Source: Lepas anatifera
Lineage: Eukaryota > Arthropoda > Thecostraca > Lepadidae
DNA: 64,000 nucleotides
NCBI GenBank assembly: GCA_034440635.1
Contig: JAOTON010001698.1
Location: forward strand, 372,001-436,000
Reading direction: 5' to 3'
Under the pieces are notes generated by a model. The model was not told the DNA's origin. It saw only the letters and a program-made list of their open reading frames with translations, and ran no database searches. Positions within the stretch are counted from its first letter, which is position 1; each line of letters begins with the position of its first letter. The position numbers and the translations under genes were made by a program. Positions 21,181 to 35,579 of the stretch are shown one piece after another.

Positions 21181-21550
21181 CAAAGGCGGATACAGGGAGG
21201 CAAAGGGGGGCAGGTGCCCCCTATCAACCCTCGGTGCCTCCTGGAATGGCCACGGCGCCCCCTGAAAGGTTTATGGTGCCATGCGCAGATTCAAAGGGTA
21301 AAGGGGGCACGTGCCCCCGATTGACCCTCGGCGCGCCCTGAAAAAGTCACAGCGCCCCCCTCCGGAAAGGTTGATGTCACCCCTTGATTGTCGCTTCCCA
21401 CGCCCCCCCCAGGATGCGAAGAGCGATGCCCACCGATAGCATTCGGCGCCCACCTGACAGGTTTTGCCGGCCAAAAGTGGCGCCCCCTGATCCGGATGGC
21501 GCCTCAACCCCGAAGGTAACCCCCCATTGGAAATCCTGGATCTGCCTATG
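21181..21550. mobile_element. Small TIR element (MITE-like), ~370 bp
   Basis: The left end is CAAAGGCGGATACAGGGA. The right end, reverse-complemented, is CATAGGCAGATCCAGGA. The flanking octamers ACCCCGAG (21173-21180) and CCACCGAG (21551-21558) match at 6 of 8 positions, as a diverged 8-bp duplication would. The inside holds a ~110-bp tandem duplication (GGGGGCAGGTGCCCCC near 21207 and GGGGGCACGTGCCCCC near 21304, each followed by ACCCTCGG). Confidence 0.55.
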
Positions 21551-22239
21551 CCACCGAGTAGCAAACGTTAAGGTCTTGGGATTTCTTATATCAAAGACAG
21601 GCCTGCCTGTCTATAAGGTCAGGAAAAGGTACTGATTGGAGGGGCGTGGAAATGCATTTCCACCCTGTTCTCTCATTTGGAAAAACATAAAAAGTAAAAT
21701 TGGCCGTAAATGTGTCTATTTCGTTAGATACGGCTGAAATAAGTTCATACTCTCACAATAGTAGCATCTTTTTGGATTTCATATTGGTTCTTGGTAATAA
21801 GAGGTAATTTATCATTTTTATATCCACATTAGACCCATGCCGGGATTAGTCGTTAAAAAACATGATACAGTTTCAAAACCACACACATTTTTGAATTATC
21901 TATCGTTTAATCTTAGCAATGGCATGCAAAATCATACAGAAAAATTGAATTTTGGCACAAAATCAGACTTTTTAACTTTCATAGTGCACATCATAAAAAG
22001 TCCAAAGCTCATTCCCTTGCAATAATTCATTCTTGGGAACCACATCATTGTTTTCTATTTTCTTCCTTCATTTGACTGAAAATAGCTAAAAAACTAAGCA
22101 ATATAAGTGCCATATAAAGGGTACCAAAAATCTTATTTTTTCACTTAAGCCTTGAAATGGGTCAAAACGGAAACTTGTAACTTCAATTAACTGCTTATTT
22201 CAAAGCACAATCTTAATTTATTGTGGTTTGAGGACATCC

Positions 22240-24647
22240 CAGGGGCGCAGCCAGGGCGAGACACAGGGGGCACGTGCCCCCCATCGGTGCCGAAGTGCCC
22301 TTTGATCGCTAGACGATGTACCCCGTTTGGACCGTGCCACTCGAAATTTAGTGCCCTACGCCGTTGAACTTAGATGTAACCAGACTGCATTTAGTGACTT
22401 AAACTATTGCTTGACAATAGAGGGCCTTTTTGGTAAGCTAAGGCATTCTGCCGCCTTTTCAAGCACTCGGTAACAGTATGGGCTCGTAATCCGTTTCCAG
22501 CTAATACCTCATCGTCGCCGATAATCGTACGGGCGGAGCTAATCTGATTCCCTTGAACTCATCTGGTTCCCACTGAGCTGGTATTGGCCCCTTGAGCTGA
22601 TCACGTGCCCTCTAAGCTAATCTGGTGCCCGCTGAGTCAATCTGGTGCTCCCTGAGCAAATTATTGTGCCTTTTGAATCCATCTAATGCTCTATGAGTTC
22701 GTATGATGCCTCCAAGCTTTCCTGGTGCCCTATTAGCTGTTTTAGTGCCCCTTGAGTTGATCTGGCCCCCTGGCCTGATCTCATGCCTCCCGGTCCCGGC
22801 TAGGAACTGATCTGGCTCCCGGGCTGATTGATCTGGTGCCCCCTGAGACTAATGTACCCCTGAGTCAATCTGGTGCCTCCTGAGCAATCATTGTGCCTCC
22901 TGAGCCCATCCCATACCCTCTGAGCTAGTATGGTGCCCCCTGAGCTAGTTTGGTGTCCCCTGAGCCTATTTGGTACCCTTTAAGCTGATCTGGGCCTCCT
23001 GAGTTAATTAAGCAATTTCCTTAGCAGCTCCCAGGCCCTGAGCTGAGCTGAGCCCACAGGGGTTGATGAGGGCCCCTGAGATGGTATGGGGCTCCTGAGC
23101 TGATTAAGTGCCTCCTGACTTGATCTGGTATTCCCCAGCTGAGCTGGGCCCCGAGCTGGTCGGGGACCACTGATCTGATTGTTTGTCCCCGAGGCTGATC
23201 TGGTGCCCTAAGGGCCGATCTGTTGTCCCCTGAGCAGCTCTGGGGCTCCTGAACTGATTGGGCCTCGAGCTGGTGAGGGATCCCTGAGCTAATTTGGTGC
23301 CTCTGACTTGATATTGCCCCGCCCCTCGACCTGACTTGTGGCCCCTGAACTGATCTGGGGCCCAAGAGCGAATCTGGGTTCTGGGGATTCCCTGAGCTGG
23401 TCTGGGCGCTGAGCTTGTGAGAGCCCCTTAAGTTGGCCTGAGGCCCCCTGAGGTGATCTGGCGCCTTAAACTGTTATGGGGCTCCTTGAACTTGTTCAAG
23501 ATCCTATGAGCCTATCTGGGGCCCATTGAGCTAGTCTGATGACCCCATCTCTGGGGCCACTGAACTAGTTTAGTCCCTGGGTGAAGCATGAGCTGCTCTG
23601 GGGGCCCTGATCTACATCAGGGGCCCCTGAGCTGGTCTTGAATAGAAAGAGAATAAGAACACAAGGCCAACTTTCAGCATCTCGGGGCGGGGTCACTGAG
23701 TCTAGTTCCTGGAGGCACAACTGGGGGGGATGGGGGAAGCTGCTCTGGAGGGCTCTGATCTACACTAGGGAGCCCCAGAGCTGGTCTTGAATAGATAGGA
23801 ATAAGATGACAATGGAAACTCCCCTTGTAAAATGGAGCTAACGAGGAATGAGGCATCGCTAAAACGACTTGTGATGCCTAGGCACCCCTGGTCATATAAA
23901 TTGCTTATTATACTGGTGGATTCTGGGGAGGGATGATAAAAAGGCATGTGCCCCTGAGCTCAGAGCACAATCCCCTAACCCAGGATTTCTACTAATTAAT
24001 TGAAATGAATAACTAGTTTTCACATCTTTCAGCTCTGTCACACCATTCCCCTCTAAACCACCGGCCTGTCCACCTTGTCTTTACTCTTAACTGGGACCGA
24101 TCCTTAAAAATATGGAACTTTATAAACGCGTTCAAAAGGTATCTCCCAAATTATCCCGGCGGCAAATATTATATTCTTCCAAAGACACAATGCCACTCCT
24201 CGTCCCACGGCCATTGTGGGAGGCGAGGATCCGCGTTCAACCGGGGCTCACTCGTCACGACAAAACCAGTGGGCATAACAAGTGAATTTTCGACTCCAAT
24301 ATGTCTTAGTTTGCACATGGTGACAGATATCACAGGCTCCGCTGATTTCTCTAACGTTAAGTACTTGCATGAGTTGGCTGATTTGTCCTCAAATATATCC
24401 AAAACAGTCGTGTTTTGGCTACTTCCATGATATTTTGGAGATACTTTTTTGTTTTTTGTTTTGTTTTAATGGAATTTTCCTTCTCCGCCAATGCTTGATT
24501 TGCATTTTTCTTGAACCAAAGGTGCCCAAAAAATGATGTAAACAAATATATTAATTGTTTTGGGTTACGTTAAAAAGTGCCCTTTTCTCCCGGGGTGCCC
24601 CTCAAAGTTGGTGTGCCCTCCATACCAAAGCTCTGGCTGCGCCCTTG
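22240..24647. mobile_element. Non-autonomous hAT-type DNA transposon, copy 1 (2408 bp)
   Basis: Terminal inverted repeats CAGGGGCGCAGCCAG (22240-22254) and CTGGCTGCGCCCTTG (24633-24647) differ at one base. The 8-bp GGACATCC directly flanks both ends (22232-22239 and 24648-24655), a perfect hAT-size target duplication. No transposase frame is present, so it depends on an enzyme made elsewhere. Subterminal DNA is rich in GGGGCAC/GTGCCCC. The middle is an internal satellite. It is an inverted-orientation relative of 45023-48049. Confidence 0.9.
22545..23640. repeat. Internal ~20-bp satellite of hAT copy 1
   Basis: Degenerate units of about 20-21 bases with consensus near CTGAGCTGATCTGGTGCCCC. 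GAGCTGATCTGG recurs many times with substitutions and small indels. It is the same satellite, reverse-complemented, as at 46020-47765. Confidence 0.8.
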
Positions 24648-25473
24648 GGACATCCCCTGGTACCTAGATAATAGATACTCTCAATTCACAAACAATAAAA
24701 CTCAGTCCTATCTCTGGCATTGCCTAAGTAATTTCAGACTGTAAACTGACGGAAAAATATGCATCAAGTCTGTAACAAACCGCCCCTCTTCAAATTATGA
24801 TTATTATTACTTACCACTCACTGCGCCCCCGCGCGTGTACGCCGCGCCAGTCACAAAACCATCATGGTGCGCAATCATAAAGTAGTGATTAAGACTTTAG
24901 TAGCCTGAGGGTAAAATTACTTTTCCTGGACCTGCAGATTTTATTCATCTTTTTTAAAGTCACGTGACTTTTAAAAAGCTATTCATTGTAATCTTTTGTC
25001 TCATTCGAGGTTAGGGTCGAACTGTCTTCAATGCGCCATCTGCAGTGCTTTCTATAGCTTTTTCGTAAGGACGAGGCGCGTGTTTATTGTTTGCTTTGTT
25101 TTGAGGTGCTGCATAGGGTTAATGCGCAGTGTAATATTCATTTTTAAGCTAATTGGTCACTGGATTGTTCAGAATGTACTGGGGAGAAATTTCCACTCAA
25201 ACTTTCATATGTTAAAACATTAATTCATGTTTTTGCATTTGAAACGTCGCTCATAATGTTTCAATTATGACTTTGCTCATGAAGGACATGTCTTCAGAAT
25301 GAAAAGCCCTCAGGTCCTTCATCTCACTCACTTTCTAGTGTTAAGTATTATTTAGAAGCATTACCTATTATTAATTATTTACAAACAGTACAAAAATCAA
25401 TTCCATGAATACATGTACTGGAATTTGTATATTATAGAAGGAAATGTGCATTTGTGCATCCTGTGCCACCATT

Positions 25474-25635
25474 CTGAGTCGGAGTTGACTCCGACTCAAT
25501 ACTTATTTGAGTCGGAGTCGAGCTGACTCACTTCTGAATTTGGGCTGAGTCGATTCGGCTCACAATTTTTAACTGGTGAGTCGAGTCAGAAACAGAGTCA
25601 GTCTTTGAGCTGTGAGTCAGAGTCGAGTCGACTCA
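25474..25635. repeat. GAGTC/GACTC-rich terminal segment
   Basis: Dense GAGTC and GACTC pentamers, often as palindromic GAGTCGACTC. Similar to 54770-54950 and 56693-56856. Confidence 0.85.
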
Positions 25636-26533
25636 AAAAATTTGATTCATCGACAAATCTGCTTGTAAGCCGACGTGCTTAGTGTGCTTAGTGTGCCTTC
25701 AGTACTGGTGACTACAAATGCGTATAAATTTCTTCAATCACTAGTTTGATCTTATGTACATACTTAAGGACTCTTTATAAGGCATTCTGTGCAAGGCACC
25801 TTTGCCCGCCTCTAAAGTCTAGTTTGAAAACGTGAAATGTGTTTAAATACATCCACAAAAATATCAGGAATTGATAAATATTACTTCGGGTACCAGCAAC
25901 AGCCTCTTTTAGCTAAAACCGTGTCATTTGTATTCGTTTTCATTAGTGGAGCAGGAGGAAGAGGTTCAATGTGGTACAAAACATTACTAGATCATGACGA
26001 CAGGTGGACATTCAGTCGCGGGCTTCTTACCTCTGACAAAAGAAACTTAAATAAAAATAAAAACTTTTGAGGCATTTTCAGCAGAAATAAATATGCATTT
26101 ATTATTTTCCATCAAAAACACTCCCCTAAAACCACTCCAGTCAGGAAGAGCACCAAGGCGCCACCTTTCCTTTAACGAGAGGAGGCGGCCTGAAGTGTAG
26201 GTATGCGGTCAGGGAGCGCGCCGCGGCCCCGTGCCGCGGCGTGTGACACGCTGTCGGAGCCGGCGGCTGGCGCGGCGGCCTCTCAGTACTGCAGCCACTC
26301 CGGTAAACAGTCGGCGACTTCAGAGGCCCAGGGGGCGGCGGCCGGCCGCATTGTGCCGCCGGCGTCTGCACTGGTCTGGACAATGCCGCCGCCGCGCGCT
26401 CGTGCGTCGCCGCCGCCCCCCGCTAACTCTGTAAACACCAGCAATGACAGACAGCGTAAAAAGCGGCACCGCGACAGTGCCTGAGACCACCGCACCGCGA
26501 CACCGCCTCCGACAGAGGCGAGGCGACACTGTA
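25636..26533. other. Non-coding, with a CpG-rich block at 26200-26530
   Basis: The part to 26160 is ordinary A/T-rich DNA. From 26200 the GC and CpG content rises sharply, and open frames appear on both strands (for example plus 26203-26484, 93 codons rich in Ala, Pro and Arg). With no motif and no codon evidence I do not call a gene. The block could be a CpG island or first exon, or just GC-rich flank. Its end already contains degenerate pieces of the 22-bp unit. Confidence 0.4.
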
Positions 26534-29500
26534 CTGTCTACACTGCAACACTAGCCGGTCTGTGCCCCGACACCAGCCTGTCTTTCCCCGTCACTAGCCT
26601 GTCTGCACCGCTACACCAGCCTCTCTGTACCACAACACTAGCCTGTCTGTACCACAACACTAGTTTGTCTGTACCACAACACTATCCTGTCTGTACCGCG
26701 ACACCAGCCTGTCCGTACCACAACACCAGCCTGTCTGTACCACAACACCAGCCTGTCTGTACTACAACACTAGCCTGTCTGTACCACAACACCAGCCTGT
26801 CTGTGCCACAACACTAGCCTGTCTGTACCACAACACCAGCCTGTCTGTACCGCGACACCAGCCTGTCCGTACCACAACACCAGCCTCTCTGTACCACAAC
26901 ACTAGCCTGTCTGTACCACAACACCAGCCTGTCTGTACCACAACACTAGCCTGTCTGTACCACAACACCAGCCTGTCTGTACCACAACACCAGCCTCTCT
27001 GTACCACAACACTAGCATGTCTGTACCACAACACTATCCTGTCTGTACCACAACACTATCCTGTCTATACCGCGACACCAGCCTGTCCGTACCACAACAC
27101 CAGCCTGTCTGTACCACAACACCAGCCTGTCTGTACCACAACACTAGCCTGTCTGTACCACAACACCAGCCTGTCTGTACCGCGACACCAGCCTGTCCGT
27201 ACCACAACACCAGCCTGTCTGTACCACAACACCAGCCTCTCTGTACCACAACACTAGCCTGTCTGTACCACAACACCAGCCTGTCTGTACCACAACACTA
27301 GCCTGTCTGTACCACAACACTATCCTGTCTGTACCGCGACACCAGCCTGTCCGTACCACAACACCAGCCTGTCTGTACCGCGACACCAGCCTGTCCGTAT
27401 CACAACACTAGCCTGTCCGTACCACAACACCAGCCTGTTTGTACCACAACACTAGCCTGTCTGTACCACAACACCAGCCTGTCTGTACCACAACACTAGC
27501 CTGTCTGTACCACAACACCAGCCTGTCTGTACCGCGACACCAGCCTGTCCGTACCACAACACCAGCCTCTCTGTACCACAACACTAGCCTGTCTGTACCA
27601 CAACACCAGCCTGTTTGTACCACAACACTAGCCTGTCTGTACCACAACACCAGCCTGTCTGTACCACACCACTAACCTGTATGGACCCCTACACTAGCCT
27701 GTTTGTACCACAACACTAGCCTGTCTGTACCACAACACCAGACTGTCTGTACCACAACACTAGCCTGTCTGTACCACAACACCAGCCTGTCTGTACCGCG
27801 ACACCAGCCTGTCCGTACCACAACACCAGCCTCTCTGTACCACAACACTAGCCTGTCTGTACCACAACACCAGCCTGTTTTACCACAACACTAGCCTGTC
27901 TGTACCACAACACCAGCCTGTCTGTACCACACCACTAACCTGTATGGACCCCTACACTAGCCTGTGTACCGCGGCACCAGCCTGCCTGTACCGCAACACC
28001 AGCCTGTCTGTACCACAACACCAGCCTGTCTGTACCACAACACCAGCCTGTCTGTACCACAACACTAGTTTGTCTGTACCACAACACCAGCCTGTCTGTA
28101 CCGCGACACCAGCCTGTCCGTATCACAACACTAGCCTGTCCGTACCACAACACTAGCCTGTTTGTACCACAACACTAGCCTGTCTGTACCACAACACCAG
28201 CCTGTCTGTACCACAACACTAGCCTGTCTGTACCACAACACCAGCCTGTCTGTACCGCGACACCAGCCTGTCCGTACCACAACACCAGCCTTCTGTACCA
28301 CAACACTAGCCTGTCTGTACCACAACACCAGCCTGTCTGTACCACAACACTAGCCTGTCTGTACCACAACACCAGCCTGTCCGTACCACAACACCAGCCT
28401 TCTGTACCACAACACTAGCATGTCTGTACCACAACACTAGCTGTCTGTACCACAACACTATCCTGTCTGTACCGCGACACCAGCCTGTCCGTACCACAAC
28501 ACCAGCCTGTCTGTACCACAACACCAGCCTGTCTGTACCACAACACTAGCCTGTCTGTACCACAACACCAGCCTGTCTGTACCGCGACACCAGCCTGTCC
28601 GTACCACAACACCAGCCTGTCTGTACCACAACACCAGCCTCTCTGTACCACAACACTAGCCTGTCTGTACCACAACACCAGCCTGTCTGTACCACAACAC
28701 TAGCCTGTCTGTACCACAACACTACCCTGTCTGTACCGCGACACCAGCCTGTCCGTACCACAACACCAGCCTCTCTGTACCACAACACTAGCCTGTCTGT
28801 ACCACAACACTAGTTTGTCTGTACCACAACACTATCCTGTCTGTACCGCGACACCAGCCTGTCCGTACCACAACACCAGCCTGTCTGTACCACAACACCA
28901 GCCTGTCTGTACCACAACACTAGCCTGTCTGTACCACAACACCAGCCTGTCTGTACCACAACACCAGCCTGTCTGTACCGCGACACCAGCCTGTCCGTAT
29001 CCACAACACTAGCCTGTCCGTACCACAACACCAGCCTGTCTGTACCACAACACCAGCCTGTCTGTACCACACCACTAACCTGTATGGACCCCTACACTAG
29101 CCTGTGTACCGCGGCACCAGCCTGCCTGTACCGCAGCACCAGCCTGTCTGTACCACAACACCAGCCTGTCTGTACCACAACACTAGCCTGTCTGTACCAC
29201 AACACCAGCCTGTCTGTACCGCGACACCAGCCTGTCCGTATCCACAACACTAGCCTGTCCGTACCACAACACCAGCCTGTTTGTACCACAACACTAGCCT
29301 GTCTGTACCACAACACCAGCCTGTCTGTACCACACCACTAACCTGTATGGACCCCTACACTAGCCTGTGTACCGCGACACCAGCCTGCCTGTACCGCAGC
29401 ACCAGCCTGTCTATACCACAACACCAGCCTGTCTGTACCACAACACTAGCCTGTCTGTACCACAAACCAGCCTGTTCGCCTGCCGCCTTTCACAACACCA

Positions 29501-31099
29501 GCCTTCTGTACCACAACACTAGCCTGTCTGTACCACAACACCAGCCTGTCTGTACCACAACACTAGCCTGTCTGTACCACAACACCAGCCTGTCTGTACC
29601 GCGACACCAGCTTGTCCGTATCACAACACTAGCCTGTCCGTACCACAACACCAGCCTGTTTGCACTGCAACACCAGCCTGTCTGTACCACAACACTAGCC
29701 TGTCTGTACCACAACACTATCCTGTCTGTACCACAATACCAGATTGTCTGTACCACAACACCAGCCTGTCTGTACCACAACACCAGCCTGTCTGTACCAC
29801 AACACCTGCCTGTCTGTACCACAACACTAGCCTGTCTGTACCACAACACCAGCCTGTCTGTACCACAACACCAGCCTGTCTGTACCACAACACTAGCCTG
29901 TCTGTACCACAACACTATCCTGTCTGTACCACAATACCAGACTGTACCACAACACCAGCCTGTCTGCTCTGCAACACCAGTCTGTCTGCACTGCAACACC
30001 AGTCTGTCTGTATCACAACACTAGCCTGTCTGCACTGCAACACCAGCCTGTCTGCACTGCAACACCAGCCTGTCTGTATCACAACACTAGCCTATCTGTA
30101 CCACAACACTATCCTGTCTGTACCACAACACCAGCCTGTCTGTACCACACCAGCTTGTCTGTACCACAACACTATCCTGTATGTACCACGACATCAGCCT
30201 GTCTGTACCACAACACCAGCCTGTCTGCACTGCAACACCGGCCTGTTTGTACCACAACACCAGCCTGTCTGTACCACAACACCGGCATGTCTGTACCAAA
30301 ACACCAGCCTGTCTGTACCACAACACTATCCTGTATGTACCACGACACCTGCCTGTCTGTACCACAACACCAGCCTGTCTGTACCACAACACCAGCTTGT
30401 CTGTACCACAACACTATCCTGTATGTACCACGACACCAGCCTGTCTGTACCACAACACCACCCTGTCTGCACTGCAACACCGGCATGTCTGTACCACAAC
30501 ACCAGCCTGTCTGTACCACAACACCGGCATGTCTGTACCACAACACCAGCCTGTCTGTACCACAACACCAGCCTGTCTGTACCACAACACCAGCCTGTCT
30601 GTACCACACCACTAACCTGTATGGACCCCTACACTAGCCTGTGTACCGCGGCACTAGCCTGTGTACCGCGGCACCAGCCTGCCTGTACCGCAGCACCAGC
30701 CTGTCTGCACCACAACACCACCCTGTCTGCACTGCAACACCGGCCTGTCTGCTCTGCAGCACCAGCCTGTCTGTACCACAACACCACCCTGTCTGCACTG
30801 CAACACCGGCCTGTCTGTACCATAACACCAGCCTGTCTGTACCACAACACCAGCCTGTTTGCACTGCAACACCAGCCTGTCTGTACCACAACACCAGCCT
30901 GTCTACACTGCAACACCGGCCTGTTTGTACCACAACACTAGCCTGTCTGCACCACAACACCAGCCTGTCTGTACCACAACACCACCCTGTCTGTACTGCA
31001 ACACCGGCATGTCTGTACCACAACACTAGCATGTCTGTACCACAACACTAGCCTGTCTGTACCACAACACTAGTTTGTCTGTACCACAACACTATCCTG

Positions 31100-33480
31100 T
31101 CTGTACCGCGACACCAGCCTGTCCGTACCACAACACCAGCCTGTCTGTACCACAACACCAGCCTGTCTGTACCACAACACTAGCCTGTCTGTACCACAAC
31201 ACCAGCCTGTCTGTACCACAACACTAGCCTGTCTGTACCACAACACCAGCCTGTCTGTACCGCGACACCAGCCTGTCCGTATAACACTAGCCTGTCCGTA
31301 CCACAACACCGGCCTGTCTGTACCACAACACCAGCCTGTCTGTACCACAACACTAGCCTGTCTGTACCATAACACTATCCTGTCTGTACCACAATACCAG
31401 ATTGTCTGTACCACAACACCAGCCTGTCTGTACCACAACACCAGCCTGTCTGTACCACAACACCTGCCTGTCTGTACCACAACACTAGCCTGTCTGTACC
31501 ACAACACCAGCCTGTCTGTACCACAACACCAGCCTGTCTGTACCACAACACTAGCCTGTCTGTACCACAACACTATCCTGTCTGTACCACAATACCAGAC
31601 TGTACCACAACACCAGCCTGTCTGCACTGCAACACCAGTCTGTCTGCACTGCAACACCAGTCTGTCTGTATCACAACACTAGCCTGTCTGCACTGCAACA
31701 CCAGCCTGTCTGCACTGCAACACCAGCCTGTCTGTATCACAACACTAGCCTATCTGCACCACAACACTATCCTGTCTGTACCACAACACCAGCCTGTCTG
31801 TACCACAACACCAGCTTGTCTGTACCACAACACTATCCTGTATGTTCCACGACACCAGCCTGTCTGTACCACAACACCAGCCTGTCTGCACTGCAACACC
31901 GGCCTGTTTGTACCACAACACCACCCTGTCTGCACTGCAACACCGGCATGTCTGTACCACAACACCAGCCTGTCTGTACCACAACACCGGCATGTCTGTA
32001 CCACAACACCAGCCTGTCTGTACCACAACACCAGCCTGTCTGTACCACACCACTAACCTGTATGGACCCCTACACTAGCCTGTGTACCGCGGCACCAGCC
32101 TACCTGTACCGCAGCACCAGCCTGTCTGCACCACAACACTATCCTGTATGTACCACGACACCAGCCTGTCTGTACCACAACATCAGCCTGTTTGCACTGC
32201 AACACCAGCCTGTTTGTATCACAACACTAGCCTGTCTGTACCACAACACTATCCTGTATGTACCACGACACCAGCCTGTCTGTACCACAACACCAGCCTG
32301 TCTACACTGCAACACCGGCCTGTTTGTACCACAACACTAGCCTGTCTGCACCACAACACCAGCCTGTCTGTACCACAACACCACCCTGTCTGTACTGCAA
32401 CACCGGCATGTCTGTACCACAACACTAGCATGTCTGTACCACAACACTAGCCTGTCTGTACCACAACACTAGTTTGTCTGTACCACAACACCAGCCTGTC
32501 TGTACCACAACACTAGCCTGTCTGTACCACAACACCAGCCTGTCTGTACCACAACACTAGCCTGTCTGTACCACAACACCAGCCTGTCTGTACCGCGACA
32601 CCAGCCTGTCCGTATCACAACACTAGCCTGTCCGTACCACAACACCGGCCTGTCTGTACCACAACACCAGCCTGTCTGTACCACAACACTAGCCTGTCTG
32701 TACCACAACACTATCCTGTCTGTACCACAATACCAGATTGTCTGTACCACAACACCAGCCTGTCTGTACCACAACACCAGCCTGTCTGTACCACAACACC
32801 TGCCTGTCTGTACCACAACACTAGCCTGTCTGTACCACAACACCAGCCTGTCTGTACCACAACACCAGCCTGTCTGTACCACAACACTAGCCTGTCTGTA
32901 CCACAACACTATCCTGTCTGTACCACAATACCAGACTGTCTGTACCACAACACCAGCCTGTCTGCACTGCAACACCAGTCTGTCTGCACTGCAACACCAG
33001 TCTGTCGGTATCACAACACTAGCCTGTCTGCACTGCAACATCAGCCTGTCTGCACTGCAACACCAGCCTGTCTGTATCACAACACTAGCCTATCTGTACC
33101 ACAACACTATCCTGTCTGTACCACAACACCAGCCTGTCTGTACCACAACACCAGCTTGTCTGTACCACAACACTATCCTGTATGTACCACGACACCAGCC
33201 TGTCTGTACCACAACACCAGCCTGTCTGCACTGCAACACCGGCCTGTTTGTACCACAACACCACCCTGTCTGCACTGCAACACCGGCATGTCTGTACCAC
33301 AACACCAGCCTGTCTGTACCACAACACCGGCATGTCTGTACCACAACACCAGCCTGTCTGTACCACAACACCAGCCTGTCTGTACCACAACACCAGCCTG
33401 TCTGTACCACACCACTAACCTGTATGGACCCCTACACTAGCCTGTGTACCGCGGCACCAGCCTGCCTGTACCGCAGCACC
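31100..33480. repeat. Higher-order block A of the 22-bp array
   Basis: This block recurs nearly base for base at about 37150-39740. The offset is 6040 bases up to about 32050 and 6261 bases from about 32250 onward; the extra ~221 bases in the second copy equal ten units. Rare variants such as CAATACCAGATTGTCTG and CCTGTATGGACCCC mark the correspondence. Confidence 0.75.
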
Positions 33481-35579
33481 AGCCTGTCTGCATCACAACA
33501 CCACCCTGTCTGCACTGCAACATCAGCCTGTCTGCACCACAACACCACCCTGTCTGCACTGCAACACCGGCCTGTCTGTACCACAACACCAGCCTGTCTG
33601 CTCTGCAGCACCAGCCTGTCTATACCACACCACTAACCTGTGTATACCACAACACCAGCCTGTCTGCTCTGCAGCACCAGCCTGTCTGTACCACAACACC
33701 ACCCTGTTTGCACTGCAACACCGGCCTGTCTGTACCACAACACCAGACTGTCTGTACCACACCACCAGCATGTCTGTACCATAACACCACCCTGTCTGCA
33801 CTGCAACACCGGCCTGTCTGTACCACAACACCAGCCTGTCTGTACCACAACACCAGCCTGTCTGCACTGCAACACCGGCCTGTTTGTACCACAACACCAC
33901 CCTGTCTGCACTGCAACACCGGCATGTCTGTACCACAACACCAGCCTGTCTGTACCACAACACCGGCATGTCTGTACCACAACACCAGCCTGTCTGTACC
34001 ACAACACCAGCCTGTCTGTACCACAACACCAGCCTGTCTGTACCACACCACTAACCTGTATGGACCCCTACACTAGCCTGTGTACCGCGGCACCAGCCTG
34101 CCTGTACCGCAGCACCAGCCTGTCTGCATCACAACACCACCCTGTCTGCACTGCAACACCAGCCTGTCTGCACCACAACACCACCCTGTCTGCACTGCAA
34201 CACCGGCCTGTCTGTACCACAACACCAGCCTGTCTGCTCTGCAGCACCAGCCTGTCTATACCACACCACTAACCTGTGTATACCACAACACCACCCTGTC
34301 TGCACTGCAACACCAGCCTGTCTGCACCACAACACCACCCTGTCTGCACTGCAACACCGGCCTGTCTGTACCACAACACCAGCCTGTCTGCTCTGCAGCA
34401 CCAGCCTGTCTATACCACACCACTAACCTGTGTATACCACAACACCAGCCTGTCTGCTCTGCAGCACCAGCCTGTCTGTACCACAACACCACCCTGTTTG
34501 CACTGCAACACCGGCCTGTCTGTACCACAATACCAGACTGTCTGTACCACAACACCAGCCTGTCTGCACTGCAACACCAGTCTGTCTGCACTGCAACACC
34601 AGTCTGTCGGTATCACAACACTAGCCTGTCTGCACTGCAACATCAGCCTGTCTGCACTGCAACACCAGCCTGTCTGTATCACAACACTAGCCTATCTGTA
34701 CCACAACACTATCCTGTCTGTACCACAACACCAGCCTGTCTGTACCACAACACCAGCTTGTCTGTACCACAACACTATCCTGTATGTACCACGACACCAG
34801 CCTGTCTGTACCACAACACCAGCCTGTCTGCACTGCAACACCGGCCTGTTTGTACCACAACACCACCCTGTCTGCACTGCAACACCGGCATGTCTGTACC
34901 ACAACACTAGCATGTCTGTACCACAACACTAGCCTGTCTGTACCACAACACTAGTTTGTCTGTACCACAACACCAGCCTGTCTGTACCACAACACCTAGC
35001 CTGTCTGTACCACAACACCACCCTGTCTGCACTGCAACACCGGCCTGTCTGTACCACAACACCAGCCTGTCTGTACCACAACACCAGCCTGTTTGTACCA
35101 CAACACCAGCCTGTTTGTATCACAACACTAGCCTGTCTGTACCACAACACTATCCTGTATGTACCACGACACCAGCCTGTCTGTACCACAACACCAGCCT
35201 GTCTACACTGCAACACCGGCCTGTTTGTACCACAACACCACCCTGTCTGCACTGCAACACCGACCTGTTTGTACCACAACACCAGCCTGTCTGCACCACA
35301 ACACCAGCCTGTCTGTACCACAACACCACCCTGTCTGTACTGCAACACCGGCATGTCTGTACCACAACACTAGCTGTCTGTACCACAACACCAGCCTGCC
35401 TATACCACACCACTAACCTGTGTGACCGCACTAGCCTTTCCGCGGCACCAGCCTGTCTGTACCGCAGCACCAGCCTGTCTGTACCACAACACCACCTTGT
35501 CTGCACTGCAACACCGGCCTGTCTGTACCACAACACCAGCCTGTTTGCACTGCAACACCAGCCTGTCTGTACCAAACAC

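Larger units (their letters stand above)
21770..25635 (+). repeat. Dispersed repeat copy 1, split by the hAT insertion
   Basis: Segments 21770-22239 and 24648-25473 align in order with 55010-56692. Shared landmarks include CATGCCG(G/T)GAT(T/C)AGTCGTTAA, TTAATCTTAGCAAT, ACCATCATGGTGCG and CATTTGAAACGTC. The right end is a GAGTC-rich segment (25474-25635). The left GAGTC segment of copy 2 is missing here. It is non-coding. Confidence 0.8.

Noticed and set aside
22240..24647. Transposase gene inside the hAT element
   Set aside because: No frame has hAT dimerisation or catalytic motifs. The interior is satellite and non-coding DNA in both copies.
26203..26484. Ala/Pro/Arg-rich 93-codon gene before the minisatellite
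   Set aside because: GC-rich DNA is open in several frames on both strands here. No motif or splice evidence.
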